A stretch of 64,000 bases of DNA, taken from Planctomycetota bacterium (lineage in GTDB: Bacteria > Planctomycetota > Planctomycetia > Gemmatales > Gemmataceae). A model generated the notes under the pieces. That model searched no databases. It had not been told where the DNA came from and worked only from the letters and a program-made list of their open reading frames with translations. The stretch covers positions 1 to 64,000 of the forward strand of contig VGZI01000007.1 in NCBI GenBank assembly GCA_016872605.1. Direction: 5' to 3'. Shown piece by piece: positions 59,745 to 64,000 of this stretch (within the stretch, counting starts at the first letter, position 1; each line of letters opens with the position of its first letter). The position numbers were made by a program, and so were the translations under genes.

Positions 59745-60692
59745 ATGAATACGCACATTATTGCCGTCGCCATCCTCGTGCTGATTTCGCCGCACATCTC
59801 GCAGGCTCAGAGCGTCAAGGACTTGCCGGCCACGCGAGTCAAGGACGTGATCTATGGCCGCAAGTTCGGCCTGGCGCTCACCATGGACGTGTTCACGGCG
59901 AAGAAGGATGCCAATGGGTCGGCGATCGTGTTGATGGTCAGCGGCGGGTGGATTTCCGATCCGGCGGCGATTGACGGGCCGATCTTTGGCCAGTTCCTCG
60001 CCGAGCCGATCAAGCGTGGCTATACGGTCTTTGCGGTCGTTCACGCCAGTCAACCGAAGTTCACCATTCCCGACGCAGTTACCGATGTGACGCGGGCCGT
60101 CCGCTTCATTCGGCACAACGCCAAAACGTTCAAGATCGATCCGGACCGCATCGGCGTCACCGGCGCCTCCGCCGGCGGGCATCTCTCGCTCATGCTCGGC
60201 ACCACCGGCGCCGCGGGCAACTCCAAAGCTCCTGACCCCGTCGAACGTGCATCGAGCCGGGTGCAAGCCGTCGCTTGCATTTTCCCGCCCACCGATTTTC
60301 TCAACTATGGGGGCAAGGGCAAATACGCATTCGCCCCCGATGGTCTGCTTGAGCGATTTCGGTTAGTAATCGACGTGCGCGACTTCGATCCGAAGACCAA
60401 GCAATTCGAACGCGTCAGCGACGAAAAGCGGATGGAGATTGCCCGCAAGATGTCGCCGATCACGCATGTCAGCGAAAAGTCGGCGCCGACGCTTATCATT
60501 CACGGCGACGCGGATGCACTGGTGCCGATAAGCCAGGCCGAAGCACTCATGGCTCGATTCAAGGAGGAGAAGGCCGTGGCGGAACTGGTCGTTCGCAAAG
60601 GGCGGGGCCACGACTTCAGCAAAGCGGACAAGGACTTTCCCATTATCATCGACTGGTTCGACCGGCATCTCGTCAAGAAATCCGGTAGCTGA
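59745..60692 (+). CDS. Exported alpha/beta hydrolase (esterase/BD-FAE-like)
   Basis: A 315-residue exported hydrolase. The signal peptide is MNTHIIAVAILVLISPHISQ followed by AQS. The catalytic serine lies in GVTGASAGGHLSLMLG, with the Asp in HGDADALVPISQAE and the His in GRGHDFSKADKD, giving a complete triad in the usual order. Upstream strands carry GSAIVLMVSGGWISDP and the oxyanion glycines. It resembles bifunctional esterases that act on acylated sugars (BD-FAE type), which fits the polysaccharide-related genes nearby. GGAG lies six bases before the ATG. Confidence 0.88.
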   Translation: MNTHIIAVAILVLISPHISQAQSVKDLPATRVKDVIYGRKFGLALTMDVFTAKKDANGSAIVLMVSGGWISDPAAIDGPIFGQFLAEPIKRGYTVFAVVHASQPKFTIPDAVTDVTRAVRFIRHNAKTFKIDPDRIGVTGASAGGHLSLMLGTTGAAGNSKAPDPVERASSRVQAVACIFPPTDFLNYGGKGKYAFAPDGLLERFRLVIDVRDFDPKTKQFERVSDEKRMEIARKMSPITHVSEKSAPTLIIHGDADALVPISQAEALMARFKEEKAVAELVVRKGRGHDFSKADKDFPIIIDWFDRHLVKKSGS

Positions 60693-60698
60693 GCAGAA

Positions 60699-61085
60699 TC
60701 ATAGCAATGGGTTGGCACGCTTCACGAGTTGAATCGTCACCTGCCACGGATCGCGCACGAAGGTCATGACGTCGCCGGCCTCGGTGGTCACGATGTCCCC
60801 CGCCGGCTTGCAACCTGCCGCCAATAGGCGAGTGCGTTCGGCGGCCACGTCGTTGGCCATGAAGGCGATGTGCAGCGACAAGGGATCGAGCGCCCCGTAG
60901 TTGGGCATGGCGGCCTTGGCATGGCAGTACAACTCCAACACAACACGCCCAGCCTGATCGGCGATGAAGTGCGTGAACGGCGCTTGCTCTTGCTTGCGCA
61001 GGACGCGCAGGCCGAGATGTTCGACATACCACGCCGCCATGCGAACCGGATCGGGGACGTTGAGGGCGACGTGCTCGATGTTCAT
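60699..61085 (-). CDS. VOC family protein
   Basis: A 128-residue glyoxalase/dioxygenase-fold protein: it starts MNIEHVALNVPDPVRMAAWY (conserved His5 and Asp12), continues THFIADQAGRVVLELYCH with a central Glu, LHIAFMANDVAAERTRLLAA and ends VMTFVRDPWQVTIQLVKR. Its metal-type residues are in the positions used by active family members. Substrate unknown. Its stop codon lies six bases past the end of the convergent esterase. Confidence 0.88.
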   Translation of the reverse strand: MNIEHVALNVPDPVRMAAWYVEHLGLRVLRKQEQAPFTHFIADQAGRVVLELYCHAKAAMPNYGALDPLSLHIAFMANDVAAERTRLLAAGCKPAGDIVTTEAGDVMTFVRDPWQVTIQLVKRANPLL

Positions 61086-61110
61086 GCGGCTTGTTCCGAT
61101 CAGTCCCGTC

Positions 61111-61165
61111 AGAGCCTGAGGCGTTCGCGAAGAGAAGCTCTTCCTTCGCTAACGCTTCAGGCTCT
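61111..61165. repeat. Family B hairpin (copy 3)
   Basis: AGAGCCTGAGGCGTTCGCGA and TCGCTAACGCTTCAGGCTCT are the arms, around AGAGAAGCTCTTCCT. It lies in the divergent gap between the VOC gene and the POT transporter gene, so its promoters must be on either side of it. Confidence 0.8.
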
Positions 61166-61269
61166 GATATTTCACCACAAAATCGACAGCCAACGGTTGT
61201 GTTTTATGAAAAATCCCTGTACCCTAACCTCACTTCGCAGCGACAAAGCGTACTGAGGAGATCTTGTTC

Positions 61270-63315
61270 ATGAGCGCGCCAACCGCATCCCAGGCAACCT
61301 CTCCCGTGCCCGACGTCCCACCTCCTGAGAAACCATCGCTCATCAGCACGCTAATCAACCATCCCATCGGCTTCTGGTTCATTTTCTGGGGCGAGTTGGC
61401 CGAACGCTGCTCGTTTTACGGCATGATGGCGATCTTGCCGCGATTCATCGCGGACGACAACGGCCTCTACCTGGGTGACGCCAACTCCAACACGTGGGTG
61501 TCGATGTTCAAGGCGGGGGCGTACGTTCTGCCGCTCGTCGGCGGCTTTCTTGCGGATCAGTATCTGGGCAAGTATCGGCTCATCGTGATGTTCTCGATCC
61601 CGTACATCCTCGGCCATGTATTGATGAGCTATGAGACCGTCTTTTGGACCATGGTGGCCCTCTCGCTTTTGGCCATGGGCAGCGGCATCATCAAGCCGAA
61701 CATCTCGACGCTCATGGGAATGACCTACGATCAAATGCGTCCCGGCGATGAAGCGCTCCGCTCGATGGCGTTCGGCATGTTTTATATGGCGATCAACGTC
61801 GGGGCGGCATTGTCCTACTTCTTCCTACCGCTCATCCGCGACGATTACGGCTACTCGATTGCGTTCATGTGTCCTGCGGTTTTGATGGCGGTGTCGTTCT
61901 TGATCTTCGCGGCGGGAAAGCCGTTTTATGCGGTTGAAACGATCGTATACAAGGAGTCGACTCCGGAGGAAACCGCTCTGAAGTGGTTGACATTGCGCCG
62001 GGTCGCGGGCATCTTCCTGGTCATCACATTCTTCTGGGCGATCTTCGACCAAAGCCACACGATCTGGATTTTCTTCGCTCGCGATTTCACCGACTTGCGA
62101 ATTTTCGGCTGGGAGATTTCCGTCGAGCAGATCGGAACTCTGAATCCGGTGTTGATTGTGATATTTGTGCCGCTGATGCCGGTGCTGTGGAACTTCGTCG
62201 AGAGCAAAGGCTATACGGTGAGGCCCACCGACAAAATCATCATCGGCTTCGTGCTTACGATGTTGAGCATGCTGATCATGGCAATCGCGGGGTATCAGTG
62301 CGATGCCTACGAAGACAAAGTCGTTGTGAAGTCGGAGAGGTCGATCACCAACATTGTCGTCGATGATCCGAGCAAGGTGACGGTGGGAGTCGTATCGAGC
62401 TCCGGCGAGGGCGCCGGCAAGAAGGAATATGTCCGTCGCCGCGACAAGGCGAAGCCCGCAGCCGAATTGGGCGCCAGCAAACAGGTGACGATCACGGTCG
62501 TCTCCGAGACGAAGAAGGAAGCGCCGGTACGCGTGGTCACGCCGCGCTATGAGAAGGACGTTCGTCCCATTCTCAACGGCAGCTGTGTGCAATGTCACGG
62601 CAAGACGGCCACGGCAGGGCTTGATCTCAGAACGCTCGAAGGAATCATGAAGCCGGGCAAATCCGGTCCTGCCGTCGTCGCCAATGATCCCAAGAAGAGC
62701 TTGATCTTTAAGGATCACAAGAGCCTGATTCCGCCCGATACCAGCGAAGACGCCGAGTTCAAGATGATCGAGCAGTGGACGGGCCCCGGACTCAGCAGGA
62801 AGCAGCTGGCGGCCATCGGCGATTGGCTCGAAGTCGGATTGACTACCGACCAAACGGCGACGATCACCCACTGGATTGAGAAAGGCGCCACTTCAACTGC
62901 TGCGCGCAGCGTGTCGCTCTGGTGGGAAGTGCTGGCGTTCATCACACTCACGCTGGCAGAAGTGTTGATCTCCATCACGGGCCTGGAGTTGGCATTCGTC
63001 GTGGCGCCGCAATCGATGAAGAGTTTCGTCACGGCATGCTGGCTCATGACCGTCGCGATCGCCAATTTCTTCATCAACGCGCCGGTTGGCCGACTCTACA
63101 GCACGATGTCCCCCGGAAACTACCATTTGATGCTCACGGGGCTCATGGTGGTAGTGATCGTCGCGTTTTACTTCGTTGCTCAGCAATTCAATCAGATGGC
63201 AGCGGAGCAGGAAGCAGCTGAGAAGGCTGCGGGGCAAAAGGCCGAGACGCCAGCCGCCGGGGCCGAAGCGACTGAGAATGGCTCGAATGGCAAGCCACCG
63301 GCCGGCTCTGCATAA
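61270..63315 (+). CDS. POT-family transporter with an inserted cytochrome-c-like domain
   Basis: A 681-residue member of the proton-coupled oligopeptide transporter (POT/PTR2) family. GELAERCSFYGMMAILPRF holds the ExxER motif and AFGMFYMAINVGAALSYFF the second signature. The last part, WWEVLAFITLTLAEVLISITGLELA and APQSMKSFVTACWL, is typical of helices 10-11. Between helix 9 (ends near residue 345, IIMAIAGYQ-type) and WWEVL (about 550) lie about 200 residues: a linker and a PSCyt1-type domain with RYEKDVRPILNGSCVQCHG, heme motif C439-x-x-C442-H443, and LIFKDHKSLIPPD. The tail is rich in Ala/Glu. GAGGAG precedes the ATG at 61270. Confidence 0.9.
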   Translation: MSAPTASQATSPVPDVPPPEKPSLISTLINHPIGFWFIFWGELAERCSFYGMMAILPRFIADDNGLYLGDANSNTWVSMFKAGAYVLPLVGGFLADQYLGKYRLIVMFSIPYILGHVLMSYETVFWTMVALSLLAMGSGIIKPNISTLMGMTYDQMRPGDEALRSMAFGMFYMAINVGAALSYFFLPLIRDDYGYSIAFMCPAVLMAVSFLIFAAGKPFYAVETIVYKESTPEETALKWLTLRRVAGIFLVITFFWAIFDQSHTIWIFFARDFTDLRIFGWEISVEQIGTLNPVLIVIFVPLMPVLWNFVESKGYTVRPTDKIIIGFVLTMLSMLIMAIAGYQCDAYEDKVVVKSERSITNIVVDDPSKVTVGVVSSSGEGAGKKEYVRRRDKAKPAAELGASKQVTITVVSETKKEAPVRVVTPRYEKDVRPILNGSCVQCHGKTATAGLDLRTLEGIMKPGKSGPAVVANDPKKSLIFKDHKSLIPPDTSEDAEFKMIEQWTGPGLSRKQLAAIGDWLEVGLTTDQTATITHWIEKGATSTAARSVSLWWEVLAFITLTLAEVLISITGLELAFVVAPQSMKSFVTACWLMTVAIANFFINAPVGRLYSTMSPGNYHLMLTGLMVVVIVAFYFVAQQFNQMAAEQEAAEKAAGQKAETPAAGAEATENGSNGKPPAGSA

Positions 63316-63545
63316 GAATCGAATGGGTTTTCAAGCAGAAGCACTCGCCATGGAGTTGGCGCCGATCTCACGTCGGCCACCGGCTTCATGGCTGACGAGG
63401 TCTGTTAGTGAAAACTTGATCATGCAGTGCGAATGGGATTTCTTCTCATTTTTTCAGAATTCTTCATTTTTTCATTGCAATTTTGCCGGCAGTATGCTCT
63501 CATGTACAATGTTTACTTCTTCTTCATTGTTTTTTGAGGTGTTTC
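63316..63545. other. Intergenic region upstream of the DUF1559 gene
   Basis: An AT-rich stretch unlike the rest of the window, with several T-runs and TTCATT repeats (63440-63480). It holds the candidate promoter at 63483-63510. No gene is present. Confidence 0.6.
63483..63510 (+). promoter_or_regulatory. Candidate sigma-70-type promoter for the DUF1559 gene
   Basis: TTGCCG and TACAAT with a 16-base spacer. It lies in AT-rich sequence 36-63 bases before the ATG, with GAGGTG as a ribosome binding site nearer the start. This is a match by eye to a consensus that planctomycetes do not always follow. Confidence 0.35.
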
Positions 63546-64000
63546 ATGCGTAGTTCCAAATTGCGCCGAGCATTTACGCTCATTGAGTTGTTGGTGGTGA
63601 TTGCCATCATCGCTATCCTTATCGGCTTGTTGTTGCCTGCGGTGCAGAAAGTACGTGCGGCCTCGGCACGAATGCAATGTGTCAACAACATGAAGCAGCA
63701 GGGGATCGGCCTGCACAACTACCATGATACTTTCAAGACACTTCCGAAAGGCTACTCGCGTTACACGAGCGGCTTCCCTTTTGAAGGAGCATGGACGTGG
63801 ATGGGATACATCCTGCCGTACATCGAGCAAGAGCCGCTATGGAAGCAGGCCAAGACATTTTCCGCCAGCGGTGGTTCGAACTGGTATGCCTGGTACAATC
63901 CGGCATGCCCCGTGCTTATGCCCATTTACACGTGTCCGGGCGATGGCCGTGGTCAACAGGTTTTTCCCGGCGCCAGCTCTCGAATCAAGGACCAGGCGCT
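63546..64000 (+). CDS. DUF1559 protein with prepilin-type N-terminus (runs off the window)
   Basis: The first 151 residues of a DUF1559 protein: [20 protein letters not shown] then [30 protein letters not shown] with the cleavage point before Phe is a type IV prepilin/pseudopilin signal, cut by a prepilin peptidase. The following [20 protein letters not shown] and [12 protein letters not shown] and CPGDGRG are typical of the DUF1559 family, of which planctomycetes have many copies. It stays open at the right edge, so its end is outside the window. GAGGTG lies about five bases before the ATG. Confidence 0.94.
   Translation, partial: MRSSKLRRAFTLIELLVVIAIIAILIGLLLPAVQKVRAASARMQCVNNMKQQGIGLHNYHDTFKTLPKGYSRYTSGFPFEGAWTWMGYILPYIEQEPLWKQAKTFSASGGSNWYAWYNPACPVLMPIYTCPGDGRGQQVFPGASSRIKDQA

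Overview
The window is high-GC bacterial chromosome that reads as Planctomycetota, most likely a Gemmatales-type lineage. Evidence seen directly: two PSCyt1/DUF1549/DUF1553 proteins with CxxCH motifs, two DUF1501 proteins, a DUF1080 protein, a DUF1559 protein with a prepilin N-terminus, a Gemmata-style Ser/Thr kinase with an N-terminal helical extension, and an ECF sigma remnant of the 'MxDWxxILARHGP' type. No rRNA, tRNA, CRISPR array, intact insertion sequence or prophage was recognised.

Layout. 0.2-4.5 kb (minus): membrane alpha/beta hydrolase, lnt, moeA. 4.6-7.7 kb: membrane protein, DUF1080 protein, cysteine desulfurase. 7.7-11.2 kb (minus): ABC exporter pair and a membrane-anchored unknown. 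11.3-24.4 kb (plus): esterase, SMP-30 protein, NYN/OST-HTH protein, kinase, PcrA/UvrD helicase, small secreted protein, sugar-phosphate isomerase/epimerase, CehA-like protein, an apparent leader-peptide attenuator with citramalate synthase, and two tiny paralogous membrane proteins. 24.5-28.3 kb: valS with extra inserted domains and a small unknown. 28.3-31 kb (minus): response-regulator diguanylate cyclase, rsmH, DUF29. 31-42 kb: two PSCyt1/DUF1501 sets facing apart plus small genes (Uma2, thioredoxin-like). 42.1-45.6 kb (minus): the alpha operon rpmJ-rpsM-rpsK-rpsD-rpoA-rplQ. 45.8-47 kb: FHA and PrsW reading frames separated only by one in-frame TGA. 47-50.6 kb (minus): sdhC-sdhA-sdhB. 50.7-59.6 kb: VOC protein, two large VWA/BatA-like membrane proteins, a frameshifted ECF sigma remnant, and a large beta-propeller plus PHP-like protein. 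59.7-64 kb: alpha/beta hydrolase, VOC protein, a POT-family transporter carrying an inserted cytochrome-c-like domain, and the start of a DUF1559 gene.

Two patterns run through the whole window. First, palindromic repeats of several families sit between genes, usually just after a stop codon and before the next start in the same direction; most have a central GGCGCC and arms built on GTTTACGTTTAGCG. Second, other GC-rich palindromes lie inside housekeeping genes (moeA, pcrA, citramalate synthase, valS, a PSCyt gene), in frame, each adding a short Ser/Pro/Gly-rich peptide. The most unusual proteins are valS (three repeat-derived peptides, a zinc ribbon and a GspE/MshEN-type domain inside the synthetase) and the POT transporter with a heme-c-type insert.

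Starts were chosen from Shine-Dalgarno placement and family alignment, so several differ from the longest possible frame. Family assignments come from recognised motifs, not from database searches.
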